Source: JAPOXR01 sp965116115 (GTDB taxonomy: Bacteria > Pseudomonadota > Alphaproteobacteria > Rhodobacterales > Rhodobacteraceae). From it: a stretch of 64,000 nt of DNA. Made by a program: the position numbers and the translations under genes. Every line of letters starts with the position of its first letter. The first letter of the stretch is position 1. Location of the stretch: contig OZ220486.1 of the NCBI GenBank assembly GCA_965116115.1, positions 1,674,001-1,738,000 on the forward strand, written 5' to 3'. Of this stretch, positions 15,904-24,624 are shown in pieces. The notes below the pieces were generated by a model. It did not search any database. It was not told the DNA's origin and worked only from the letters and a program-made list of their open reading frames with translations.

Positions 15904-18900
15904 CTCTCGGAATTCACCGCCTGTGTCGATGGTTGCCGGATATAGATCGGCATCTTCGTAACAGACATGCAGTTCGCCGAGGCGTCGCCCTGCATTGCGA
16001 AACGCGCGATAGTCCTTGGCACGCTTCACGCAGGGGATGCGCGGTAATTCCTTGGCGAGGTTGGCGCGGAAACGGCTGCGATAGTCTTCAGAATGCAGAA
16101 GCCCGTAGATATAATGGAATATGTCATCGCGGCTGACAGTCTCGGACGGGTAGGCATTGCGGAAGCGTTGGAGGCCGTAGTCGGTGATGGCATCAACTCG
16201 CCTTTGGCCGGTACCGTGTTCCGTGAAAAGCCTTGGCGTCGTCAGTTCGTCTTGATTGTCTTGGTAAAGATACAGCGGGAAGCACTGGCCGGTATCAACC
16301 GTATGGAGATTCGGCAACGCGTCCATCATCAGGACAGAAAATCCAGATCTCCCGCCTTTTCCTGTCATGGCAATCACCCGGTTAGGCAGTTCGGCATTCG
16401 GGAAGATCGACGGCATCTGATAGACCATTTCATTCAGTCGACGGCTGAAGAATTGCCAGTGTTTTGTGAAAGGACGGTATATGCAGGGCACAAGCAATCC
16501 GTCACTTAATTTGAGGCATTTGCTTTTTCGAAGATCTTGCTTGAGGGAACGTGACCAGCTTATTTTGGCAGGATCGGCGTTGACGAAATCGTCAATTCCA
16601 GAGGCTTGTCCTTTGTTCGCCAGCCAGCGGGCCAACTCATTGTTGTAGAAGGAGATCGTTGTTTCAATATTCTCAGTCAATGTTGCCCGGGACGGATTGA
16701 TGCACCAAGCATCCCGGCTGGTAACCACACCAAGAGAATAATTGTTGAACAGTGCATTTCCAGCTTTATCCTTCTTATCTCCGATCTTCAGATATGCGTC
16801 AAAGCTCTGGTCTCGCTGATCAAGCCAGTCGCCGTGTTCGTCAGGAACGATGCGGGTCCATCCGCAAGCCTGCTCGACTCCACGGATACTCCCGAACCCT
16901 TTGACGATATTCAGTTTTTGCTGGCGGTCAAGGTCGTCGCCAATGTCATGGAACAGTATACGACCTTGCTCCGGGGCTCCCGGGTTCTTGATAAACAGGG
17001 TGATCGCGATGCCCGTCATGCTGCCCTGTCCGAATACATTGCCGCCTTCCGCCGTGCGGCCTGAAAGTATGTTTTTGCGAATGTCACCACGAAGATGGAA
17101 TACGTAAATGACGGCAAATTCTTCAGCGAGACACCGACGCAATCCGTCTGCGAAGGCCCGTTCAGTCCACGCGCTGCCGGAAACGAATGCCATCACGCCG
17201 GCATTCCCGAGCCGGTCGCTGCCCCAGCGGATCGCCCGGACGTAGCTATCGTAGAGATTTTGCAGCAAACCTGCATTGGATCGTGCTGCATAGGTGGACC
17301 GGATTCGTCGGTCCAGCCGCGCATACGCTATGTTTTTTGCATTGTCGTTTTCGCTCTTTTGGCCTACGGAATATGGTGGATTGCCCATGATAACGCGGAT
17401 ATCGGCCGCTTTTTGTCGCTCACGCCGGTCAGTGTTGTCCTTCATGTAATAGGACGACAGTTCGTCGTCTCGCTCGTGCAGGGCAAAGGTATCGGTCAGA
17501 CAAATACCGGAATAGGGCAGGTAATCGCCCCGGCCGGCGACGGAGTGGAAAATGGATTCGATGTTGATGGCGGCGATGTAGTAGGCAAGCAGCATGATCT
17601 CGTTGGCGTGGATTTCCTCACGGTATTTGCGTGCTAAGTCTTCGGGTGCGATGATGCCGGATTGCAGCAATCGTGTGATGAAGGTGCCTGTTCCGGCGAA
17701 AGGATCAAGGATGTGGACACCTTCCGAGCCGAGAGTTTGGCTGAACTCCTCCTGTAACGCCTCGTTGACCGACCGGACGATGAAGTCAACGATCTCAACC
17801 GGCGTATAGACAATTCCGAGCATTTGCGTCGTGCGCGGAAACGCGCACCGAAAGAATTTGTCGTAGAGTTCGACGATCAAGTTCTGTCGTGCGAGCGGTT
17901 CGGTGATTCCCGCCGCTCGCCGGCGTACCGAGGCGTAGAAACCCTCAAGTGTTTCCGCTTCGCGATGGACCTGCTCTTCGTCGATCACCGACAGGACTTC
18001 GGTCATCGCGACCGAGACAGGGTTCCTGTCGATGAACGCGTGCCCTTCGAACAGTGCGTTGAATACGGGGCGCGTGATCAAATGCTGTGCCAGCATCTCA
18101 ATTGCGTCGCGGTCGGTAACGGAATCATTAGAGTCGTTGCGGAGTTCCAGAAGAAAGTCTTGGAAGAACGACCGGGCATCGCTGCCGGGTTGTTTCACAA
18201 TCGCTGCTATCCGAGTGATGTGACGCTCCGCAATTTCGGCCACATCGGTCGCCCAGTCTTCCCAGTAGTCGCGTGTGCCGCATTTCTCGACAATTTTAGC
18301 CATCACGGCGCGCGAGAAATCATCAATGATCGGCAGCGGTGCGGGCAACGGCTGCGGACCGCCGCCATTGGTTTCGTAACCGTCTCCTTTTCCTGTGCCG
18401 ATATCCTGACCGTGCGGCCGGCTGCGCCCCGGCAAACCATCAACAATTCCGGTAATCGATTCAATTTCAGCGCTGCCGTCTACGATTTTTATGCGTTCGC
18501 TGACGTCTTGGCCTAGACTGCCTTGGTTGATTATGGCGTCGAGCCTTTCGTCATGGGCGCGCAGCGCGTTAAGGATTTGCCAGATAACGCGATATTTCTC
18601 GTTATTGTTTAACGCTTCATCTGCCGGCATATCCGGTGGAACGCCGACAGGCAGGATAACGTAGCCCATCCGCTTGCCGGGGGCCTTACGCATCACTCTT
18701 CCCACTGCCTGCACGATATCAATATGGCTATTGCGCGGATGCAAGAACAGGATCGCGTCCAGTGCCGGCATATCAACGCCCTCGGTCAAGCATCGTGCAT
18801 TGCTCAGTACCCGGCAAACCTCCGGCCCCGCGTCTTCCCTGAGCCAGTCAAGCCTCTGACCGCGTTTGCGGGCGTTGTAGGTGCCGTCCACATGTCGGAC

Positions 18901-20433
18901 TTCGCAGGCGCTTCCGGCGGGACATTCATTGCCGATCTTGGCTTGGAACTCAGACACGACCTTCCCGAACTCGTTTCGAATCAGCTTCGAACTTTTAATA
19001 CTCCTGCAGAATGCCAAGGCGCGTCGCATCGGCTCTGAACCGTCCGCAGACGCTCCCGCGAGACCCGTCTTCGACAGGGCTCTCCAGCACCCGGCGATCT
19101 TCGTCGCGTCGTCGAGCTTGAGCTCCGAATTCTCGTCGGCGAGACGCTTCTGCACTGCGGCACTCACCTGACCCTCATCCATAGCCAGAACGATCACGCG
19201 GTAATCGGTCAGGATGCCGCTCTCGACTGCCCGCGAGAAGTGGTGATGAAACAGGACTGAGCCGTAGAGTTCGGTGTCGTCCATTGATGCAAGTACGGCC
19301 TGCGTGTCGTGCGCCTTTGACTTTGGGTTTTCGCCATAGATGCGGGGCGTTGCGGTCATATATAGGCGTTTACGCCCCCGGATGATCTCGTTGTCATGAA
19401 CCTTCACGAAATTTGAATGGTCCTCTTCGGCAAACGTCACGCCGGTTGTGCGATGAGCCTCGTCGCAGATAATCAGATCGAATTCGGGAAGGCCGTGACT
19501 TGCCTGACCTGCGGCAATTACCGAAATCGACTGGTAGGTCGCAAACACAACGCGCATGGAGTCTGCAGCCGATTCGGCGACTGCCTGCGAGAGAGGGGCT
19601 GCGTCCGTTGTCGCCGGAAAAGCGAGATCGGTGACTTCGATCTCTGCTGTATCATTCTTATGGCGGCGGCGTCTGCCCACTTGAGTGTCCGAGCACACAG
19701 CAAAGGAAGTGATCGGAAGAACCGCATCAACGCACCATTCGCGTACTGTCTGCGCCATCAGCGCGAGCGACGGGACCAGGAACAGAACATGGCCTCCAGA
19801 ACCGGCCATTTCCTCAGCAATGCGCAGACTGGTGAGTGTCTTTCCCGTGCCGCATGCCATTATGAGCTTGCCGCGGTCAGCGTCGGCCAGCCCGGACCGC
19901 ACAGCCTCAAGCGCCTCTTTCTGGTCCTGTCTCAAGGTCTTCGGCTCGGGGCATGAAATTTGACCCGTCGCTGCGAACCACGACCAGTCGACGCGGCTTT
20001 CACGCAGGTCTTGGAGGCCGATCCGTATTGTGGGAATTGTCTGGCCATGCAGCATCGTCTCAGCGTTCGTGCTCCAAGGCATGTCCGTGGTTTCGACAAT
20101 CATGCGTTCCACGAACGTATGCTTTGCCGAGGCCGAGATAAAACTGTCGATATCCTCCTTGCGAATTCGCCGGTCTGCGTCGAAAAACTTGCACTGAATA
20201 GCGGCGATGCCGCCGTCATGGCGTGTTGCCACCAGATCGATTCCGGTATCGCTGCGATCCTGTTGCCTGCGGCGTGCCCAGTCAGACCAGAGTTCAGCCC
20301 GTTGAAAGCGCTTGGCTTGAAGAGGATCGGTAACAAGCCAAGCGGCGATCAGCTTCTCGAAGGCCGTTCCCTTGTCGCGTTCGCTGATTGTGTCGGTCCG
20401 ATAGGACTCGAGAAGGCGATCAAGTGGACTCAT
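15841..20433 (-). CDS. Type ISP-like single-chain restriction-modification enzyme, truncated by frameshift
   Basis: The 1530-aa product combines nuclease, translocase and methyltransferase, as in LlaGI/LlaBIII-type enzymes. In order: an Mrr-like nuclease (Asp66 in TGIDLVATRHDG and QCK at 80-82); a superfamily 2 helicase (Walker A ACGTGKT 193-199, DEAH 324-327, TATPRIY near 360-366, QAVGRVMRK near 575-583); a helical coupler; and an N6-adenine methyltransferase (DPFAGTG 910-916, NPPY 1018-1021). The region after about 1200 is the target-recognition part. Such enzymes methylate one strand and translocate DNA before cutting. The frame ends early because of a run of ten G at 15892-15901; about 115 C-terminal residues are out of frame. 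The gene begins where the PIN toxin remnant ends. Confidence 0.93.
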   Translation of the reverse strand: MSPLDRLLESYRTDTISERDKGTAFEKLIAAWLVTDPLQAKRFQRAELWSDWARRRQQDRSDTGIDLVATRHDGGIAAIQCKFFDADRRIRKEDIDSFISASAKHTFVERMIVETTDMPWSTNAETMLHGQTIPTIRIGLQDLRESRVDWSWFAATGQISCPEPKTLRQDQKEALEAVRSGLADADRGKLIMACGTGKTLTSLRIAEEMAGSGGHVLFLVPSLALMAQTVREWCVDAVLPITSFAVCSDTQVGRRRRHKNDTAEIEVTDLAFPATTDAAPLSQAVAESAADSMRVVFATYQSISVIAAGQASHGLPEFDLIICDEAHRTTGVTFAEEDHSNFVKVHDNEIIRGRKRLYMTATPRIYGENPKSKAHDTQAVLASMDDTELYGSVLFHHHFSRAVESGILTDYRVIVLAMDEGQVSAAVQKRLADENSELKLDDATKIAGCWRALSKTGLAGASADGSEPMRRALAFCRSIKSSKLIRNEFGKVVSEFQAKIGNECPAGSACEVRHVDGTYNARKRGQRLDWLREDAGPEVCRVLSNARCLTEGVDMPALDAILFLHPRNSHIDIVQAVGRVMRKAPGKRMGYVILPVGVPPDMPADEALNNNEKYRVIWQILNALRAHDERLDAIINQGSLGQDVSERIKIVDGSAEIESITGIVDGLPGRSRPHGQDIGTGKGDGYETNGGGPQPLPAPLPIIDDFSRAVMAKIVEKCGTRDYWEDWATDVAEIAERHITRIAAIVKQPGSDARSFFQDFLLELRNDSNDSVTDRDAIEMLAQHLITRPVFNALFEGHAFIDRNPVSVAMTEVLSVIDEEQVHREAETLEGFYASVRRRAAGITEPLARQNLIVELYDKFFRCAFPRTTQMLGIVYTPVEIVDFIVRSVNEALQEEFSQTLGSEGVHILDPFAGTGTFITRLLQSGIIAPEDLARKYREEIHANEIMLLAYYIAAINIESIFHSVAGRGDYLPYSGICLTDTFALHERDDELSSYYMKDNTDRRERQKAADIRVIMGNPPYSVGQKSENDNAKNIAYARLDRRIRSTYAARSNAGLLQNLYDSYVRAIRWGSDRLGNAGVMAFVSGSAWTERAFADGLRRCLAEEFAVIYVFHLRGDIRKNILSGRTAEGGNVFGQGSMTGIAITLFIKNPGAPEQGRILFHDIGDDLDRQQKLNIVKGFGSIRGVEQACGWTRIVPDEHGDWLDQRDQSFDAYLKIGDKKDKAGNALFNNYSLGVVTSRDAWCINPSRATLTENIETTISFYNNELARWLANKGQASGIDDFVNADPAKISWSRSLKQDLRKSKCLKLSDGLLVPCIYRPFTKHWQFFSRRLNEMVYQMPSIFPNAELPNRVIAMTGKGGRSGFSVLMMDALPNLHTVDTGQCFPLYLYQDNQDELTTPRLFTEHGTGQRRVDAITDYGLQRFRNAYPSETVSRDDIFHYIYGLLHSEDYRSRFRANLAKELPRIPCVKRAKDYRAFRNAGRRLGELHVCYEDADLYPATIDTGGEFRECPPPGDLPRREENEASRSGK
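15892..15901. repeat. Ten-base G homopolymer in the restriction gene (possible phase-variation switch)
   Basis: The plus strand has ten consecutive G (ten C in the coding strand), bounded by C at 15891 and C at 15902. With ten, translation leaves the family frame and stops about 20 codons later. With nine or twelve, it would run on into the conserved C terminus. Long mononucleotide tracts of this kind are the classical site of slipped-strand switching in restriction-modification genes; a sequencing or assembly error in the run is the main alternative. Confidence 0.85.
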
Positions 20434-20439
20434 GACAGT

Positions 20440-20690
20440 GATCTGTCGGCAATTTGCGGAGTAATCGCCAAGTGCGTCAAAGTTTCAATGGAAATCAGTA
20501 GATCAAGCGGCCTTTCATCTCTGGCTATTTGCCCTGCGCCACCACCTTGGCCAAGACTTCGTACACTGAAATTGCATTTGTCCATTGGACTCAAGCACTC
20601 TTGACGGCTGTTCGCGCTCAGCTCAGCAGTCTTGAGGGGTCGAACAGGCTCGAGACCCAGGCATGCGTATTGAGAGGGATCAAAACCTGT
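20440..20690 (-). pseudogene. VapC-like PIN-domain toxin remnant
   Basis: Directly after the phd stop, the minus strand reads IPLNTHAWVSSLFDPSRLLS, a stop, then ARTAVKSA, a stop, then WTNAISVYEVLAKVVAQGK, a stop, and in another frame LAITPQIADRS. These pieces follow a PIN toxin in order: the opening Asp-x-His segment (here Asn for Asp), the SxxExxxK helix, and the LTPxxA strand. Several stops and shifts make it non-functional. Its 3' part is missing where the restriction gene starts at 20433. Confidence 0.65.
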
Positions 20691-20919
20691 TTTCCCAAGC
20701 ATCGATTTTCTCCTTGGTCATGATCGGTTCATCAAAATCCGGCACGCTCTCGGTGGGGACGAGATGACTCAGGCATCCGAAGGGAAACGGCTTCTTGGCA
20801 ACAGAAACCAGACGCACAACCGGCTTATCCCCCTGAGCGATAAATACATCCTCACCCGCTTCGGCTGCCGCCAAGAGTTCAGACAGTTTGGCTTTTGCCT
20901 CCGAAACATTCATCTGCAT
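20680..20919 (-). CDS. Phd/YefM-family antitoxin
   Basis: The 79-aa product begins MQMNVSEAKAKLSELLAAA, the family's N-terminal DNA-binding and dimerisation segment, followed by GEDVFIAQGDKPVVRLV and a C-terminal toxin-binding tail ending in DAWENRF. It is intact. Members neutralise a partner toxin (VapC or Doc) and repress their own promoter. The toxin gene behind it is decayed, so this looks like an orphan antitoxin. It might still act as a repressor or antidote to related toxins, which is inference. Confidence 0.88.
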   Translation of the reverse strand: MQMNVSEAKAKLSELLAAAEAGEDVFIAQGDKPVVRLVSVAKKPFPFGCLSHLVPTESVPDFDEPIMTKEKIDAWENRF

Positions 20920-21327
20920 GATTTTCCCCAGTCATTAGACCGCATTAGGTTAAGGGAAGGGGTTCCTGCAACACCTGTGGGCAACACCTGATGAAATTAT
21001 CGTTGGTTTGATTCATATGAGGTATCCGGCAAGCTTTTCCGGAAATGGTCTCGTTTACCGCTGTCAGTCATTGAAATATCTGTCTGAAACGCAGGGTTCA
21101 GGAGCGAAGTTCCATTAAGAATCAGCTGGTCGGAAGTCCAGATCCGCTGGTTCCGTCCGAAGCGCGTTAAGGACGAACTATCCCTGTTTGCGGGCGGTCT
21201 CGATCAGCATACGCAGCACCGTATAGCCCCGAGGGGGAACTCGCTCCGGCAGCAGCCGTATGCTTTCTGATGCACTTTAAGCATTCTCAGGTCGATCTCG
21301 GCTTGCTCACTCGTCGCCGGTGCGCAT
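20920..21327. other. Intergenic region with transposase-like debris
   Basis: No intact gene is present. Positions 21004-21022 match exactly, in inverse orientation, the 19 bases at 5960-5978 next to the IS256 fragment, and patchy similarity extends to both sides (a shared cgctgtcag about 36 bases on). In one plus frame the text VYRCQSLKYLSE resembles the IS256 segment IQRCQVHK. On the minus strand near 21180-21245 a short frame reads RVPPRGYTVLRMLIETARKQ before a stop, which looks like the C-terminal end of a transposase. All of this is decayed. Confidence 0.4.
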
Positions 21328-22089
21328 TTAGCCGCGGCCGACATAGGGCATGTTCGTCGCCATGATCGTCATGAACTGTATGTTCGTATCCAAAGGCAGT
21401 CCCGCGATGTAGGCGACCGCCTCGCCGCAGCGCCGCACGTCGAATGTCGGCTCGGTCCTGATATCGCCTGACGCCTGCAGGACTCCGTCCTTGAATTTGG
21501 CCGCCATGTCCGTGTCGGCGTTTCCGATGTCGATCTGAGAACATGCGATACGGTGGGGGCGGCCATCCAGGGAAATGGATTTGGTCAGACCGGTGACGGC
21601 ATGTTTGGTCGCGGTGTAGGGGGCGGAGAACGGACGGGGAGAATAGGCGGACACCGAGCCGTTGTTGATGATTCGCCCGCCCTCGGGCCGCTGGTTTTTC
21701 ATGATGCCGAAAGCTTGCCGGGCGCAGAGAAACGAACCCGTCAAATTGACGGAGACGCACCGCTCCCATTCGTCGAAACCGAGTTCGTCGAGAGGAACGG
21801 AGGGCGCACCGGTTCCGGCATTGTTGAAGAGGACGTCAAGGCGCCCGAATTCCTCCTTCACCCGCCGGAACAGCGATTCGACGCTTCCCGGATCCGACAC
21901 ATCGGCCTGCATCGGAATTATTGTCTCTGACCGGCCTTTTGATGCGGTCGCTTCAAGCTTTTTCGTCCGGCGGCCGGCGATGGCCACCGTGAAACCGCTG
22001 CGGGCGAGCTCAAGCGCGGCGGCGCGCCCGATGCCGCTGCCCCCGCCCGTGACGACCGCGAACCGGCCGCTCTGGGTATTCTCATTCAT
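21328..22089 (-). CDS. SDR-family oxidoreductase (classical)
   Basis: The 253-aa protein is a classical short-chain dehydrogenase: TGGGSGIG near residues 15-22, NNAG near 90-93, the catalytic Ser in NNGSVSAYS and the YTATK (YxxxK) pair near 158-162. An acidic or hydroxyl-bearing substrate cannot be deduced. The start ATG at 22089 has two Met codons close together (MNENTQSG). It lies downstream of the NlpD-like gene on the same strand with a 41-base gap, so it may be read through from that operon. A function linked to the neighbours is not evident. Confidence 0.9.
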   Translation of the reverse strand: MNENTQSGRFAVVTGGGSGIGRAAALELARSGFTVAIAGRRTKKLEATASKGRSETIIPMQADVSDPGSVESLFRRVKEEFGRLDVLFNNAGTGAPSVPLDELGFDEWERCVSVNLTGSFLCARQAFGIMKNQRPEGGRIINNGSVSAYSPRPFSAPYTATKHAVTGLTKSISLDGRPHRIACSQIDIGNADTDMAAKFKDGVLQASGDIRTEPTFDVRRCGEAVAYIAGLPLDTNIQFMTIMATNMPYVGRG

Positions 22090-22130
22090 GGCAGGCGACT
22101 ATCCTCCGCTGTTTCAACGCCGGATCGGGA

Positions 22131-23114
22131 TCAAAGGATATAGGGCATCGGATCCGTGCTCTCGGTGCCGACTCTGACTTCAAAGTGAAGAAACTCCTTG
22201 TCGCCGTCCGCTACGGCCCCCAGATTTTGTCCCCGCGTGACTTTCTGCCCTTTCTCGACGGTGATGTTCTTCAAATTGGAATAGACCGTGTAGAGGTTGT
22301 CGGGATGGCGGATCAGCAGGATCGCGGTGTCATCCTTGGATTGTGACAGCAACGCCACTTCGCCGTCTTCCGCGGCCACGACAGGCGATCCTGCGGGCGC
22401 GGCGATATCGATCCCCTCATTGCCGCCGGGGCCTTCCGAATAACCTCGGATGATGTCGCCCTGCACCGGAAACTGAAACCGGGCCGCGGACTGATACTGA
22501 GAGAAGTCCGGAGATGCCGGCAGCCCGGCTATTTCAATGTCCTCCGGCAGCGGTTCCTTGGCCGCCGGCGGAGGCGGAAGGCCGTCTTCTTCGGCAAAAG
22601 GATCCCGCAGTTTCACGGCGCCTGCCGGGGAGCCGCCCCCCGGAACGGGCAGGGCATCGTCCGGACCGCCTTCAAGCGCCGAAGAGGCGATTCTGGAAAT
22701 CTCCTCCGGAGTGGCGATGCCGTCGCCCGTCGGAACCACCAGGATGCGTCCGGCAGACAGCGGCGCATCCGGAAACAGGTCGTTCATCTCGGCGACTTGC
22801 TCAGGATCCGCGCCGACGCGTTCGGCGATCGTACGCGCGGTATCGTTCTCCAGCGCTTGGACATACCGCACCCTGGCAGGCCGGCCCGCGGCGACGGCTG
22901 TCTGCGGCTGCTCGGGTTCCGCAGCGGCATCCGCCTGCAACTCATCCAACGGATTGGTGTAGCGGGGTCGGGTGACATCGCTGCCCCGCATGTCACCGAC
23001 GCAGCCGGCGAGAAGAAGGGCAGGCAAAACGATCGACGCCGCCGTCGTTTTGCGGCCCGCAGGACAGCTGCGCCGGCCAAAACCGGCCGTTTTCACGAAT
23101 TCCAGCTTATTCAT
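22131..23114 (-). CDS. NlpD-like lipoprotein with LysM and degenerate LytM/M23 domain
   Basis: The 327-aa product has a lipoprotein signal ending in LLLAGC, a LysM-type peptidoglycan-binding region near residues 85-135 (VQALENDTARTIAERVG and the following VAEMNDLF), a Pro/Gly-rich linker, and a C-terminal LytM fold (GYSEGPGGNEGIDIAAPAG). Metal ligands look altered: the first His of HxGxD is Asn (NEGID) and HLHFE is FLHFE. This matches NlpD/EnvC-type activators, which stimulate cell-wall amidases instead of cutting peptidoglycan themselves. The ATG at 23114 overlaps the pcm stop by 8 bases. It follows surE-pcm as in many proteobacteria. Confidence 0.9.
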   Translation of the reverse strand: MNKLEFVKTAGFGRRSCPAGRKTTAASIVLPALLLAGCVGDMRGSDVTRPRYTNPLDELQADAAAEPEQPQTAVAAGRPARVRYVQALENDTARTIAERVGADPEQVAEMNDLFPDAPLSAGRILVVPTGDGIATPEEISRIASSALEGGPDDALPVPGGGSPAGAVKLRDPFAEEDGLPPPPAAKEPLPEDIEIAGLPASPDFSQYQSAARFQFPVQGDIIRGYSEGPGGNEGIDIAAPAGSPVVAAEDGEVALLSQSKDDTAILLIRHPDNLYTVYSNLKNITVEKGQKVTRGQNLGAVADGDKEFLHFEVRVGTESTDPMPYIL

Positions 23115-23745
23115 CTTTGACTCCTTCCAGCAGGGGGACGAATCGCACTTTCCCCAGATCGTTGTATTCGTCTTCACCCCCGGGTTTTTTGATCACCTGC
23201 ATGAGGCACTGTTCAGAAAGGGTGCGTCCGAGCGGCAAGACCATGATTCCGCCGACTTTAAGCTGTTCGAGCAGAAACGGCGGCACTTCTTCCGATGCGG
23301 CGGTGACCAGAATCCTGTCAAACGGCGCTGCATCCGGCAGTCCCCGTCCGCCGTCAGCGTGCACGATGCTGACATTTTGCCGTTTGTGCTTGCCCGCCAC
23401 CAGTTTTTTCGCGTTTTCAGCCAGTGAGGAGAATCGCTCGATGCTGTAGACATGCCGGCAAAGATGCGAGAGGACCATCGTCTGGTATCCGGAACCGGTC
23501 CCGACTTCAAGCACGCGGTGGAGTTTCCCGATGTTCAGCGCCTGCGTCATCAGCCCCACGATTGTCGGCTGGCTGATTGTCTGGCCGAGCGAGATGGGCA
23601 GGGCGATGTCTTCGTAGGCCCGGCTGGCGAAAGTCGCGGAAACGAATTCGCCCCGGTCGACCTTACGCATGGCATCAAGCACGGTCTCCGAGATCACGCC
23701 GCTTTTGGAGACCTTGTCAATAAGCGCGGCCCGCTCGTCAATCAT
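23107..23745 (-). CDS. pcm: Protein-L-isoaspartate O-methyltransferase
   Basis: Pcm methylates isoaspartyl residues in damaged proteins with S-adenosylmethionine so that they can be repaired. The 212-aa protein shows the SAM motif VLEVGTGSGYQT, and the family segment ALPISLGQTISQP just before it. The ATG at 23745 overlaps the surE stop (ATGA) and gives normal family length; the longer frame to 23898 is shadow of surE. The order surE-pcm-nlpD is a classical stress and envelope cluster. Confidence 0.95.
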   Translation of the reverse strand: MIDERAALIDKVSKSGVISETVLDAMRKVDRGEFVSATFASRAYEDIALPISLGQTISQPTIVGLMTQALNIGKLHRVLEVGTGSGYQTMVLSHLCRHVYSIERFSSLAENAKKLVAGKHKRQNVSIVHADGGRGLPDAAPFDRILVTAASEEVPPFLLEQLKVGGIMVLPLGRTLSEQCLMQVIKKPGGEDEYNDLGKVRFVPLLEGVKDE

Positions 23746-24536
23746 CGCGGACACGACAACTGCCCGTTCAGTTTGTCCATGGCTTCGTGAGCCGTCATGT
23801 CCGCCCTCATCGGGGTGATGGAGATGAATCGTTCCAAATTGACCGTGATGTCGGTCCCCGTGCGGCCGGGGATATTCTGGCTGCCGGAATGAACCCACAG
23901 GAACCGTCTTTTCGCCGGGGATACCGCGGGAACGACCCTGAACCCGGCATCGGGCCGCATGCCTTGGGCGGCCGCCCGCATTCCAGCGACTTCCGCCGCC
24001 GGGCAGGGCGGAAAATTCACGTTGAAAAACAACGGGTAATCATTGCCGGCAGTTTCCAAGCTGCGCAGAATCACGCGCACGGCGTCAGCCGCGAATTCCT
24101 CGGCCGCTCCGAAAGGGTTGTCCAGACCGCGGTTGTCAGGGCCGAAATACTGCGACAGCGCGATCCCGGTCAGTCCGTGCAGCGACGCTTCAAGCGCGGC
24201 CCCCACGGTGCCGGAATAAAGAGCGTTCTCTCCTGAATTGTTGCCCCGGTTTATTCCTGACAGCACGAAATCCGGCCTGTGAGGCGGCATGATATCATAT
24301 AACCCGGCCAGCACGCAGTCGGCCGGCGTGCCTTCCACGGCAAATTCTCTTTCGGAGATTTTCGAGATCAGAAACGGCCGGACAAAGGAAACGCAGTGAC
24401 CTGTCCCCGACTGTTCCGTCGCGGGCGCCACCGTCCAGACATCGCCGCCCGGCCCTGCGAGCCTTGACGCCGTTTTCTTCAGAACCGCCAGACCGGGGGC
24501 GTCGATCCCGTCGTCATTTGTAATGAGAATGCGCAT
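23742..24536 (-). CDS. surE: 5'/3'-nucleotidase SurE
   Basis: SurE is a metal-dependent survival phosphatase acting on nucleoside monophosphates. The 264-aa protein begins MRILITNDDGIDAPGL with the metal-binding NDDG, and contains VLSGINRGNNSG and YSGTVGAALEA, all diagnostic of the family. Length is normal. It overlaps pcm by ATGA and lies 88 bases after serS on the same strand, consistent with one operon serS-surE-pcm-nlpD. Confidence 0.96.
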   Translation of the reverse strand: MRILITNDDGIDAPGLAVLKKTASRLAGPGGDVWTVAPATEQSGTGHCVSFVRPFLISKISEREFAVEGTPADCVLAGLYDIMPPHRPDFVLSGINRGNNSGENALYSGTVGAALEASLHGLTGIALSQYFGPDNRGLDNPFGAAEEFAADAVRVILRSLETAGNDYPLFFNVNFPPCPAAEVAGMRAAAQGMRPDAGFRVVPAVSPAKRRFLWVHSGSQNIPGRTGTDITVNLERFISITPMRADMTAHEAMDKLNGQLSCPR

Positions 24537-24624
24537 GAATAAGGTTGAAACCGTGCCTGCCTGCCGCTGGGCTCTCTATTCGAACTGATCCGATCAGTAA
24601 AGGCCGGAACGGAATGCGGCGGCG

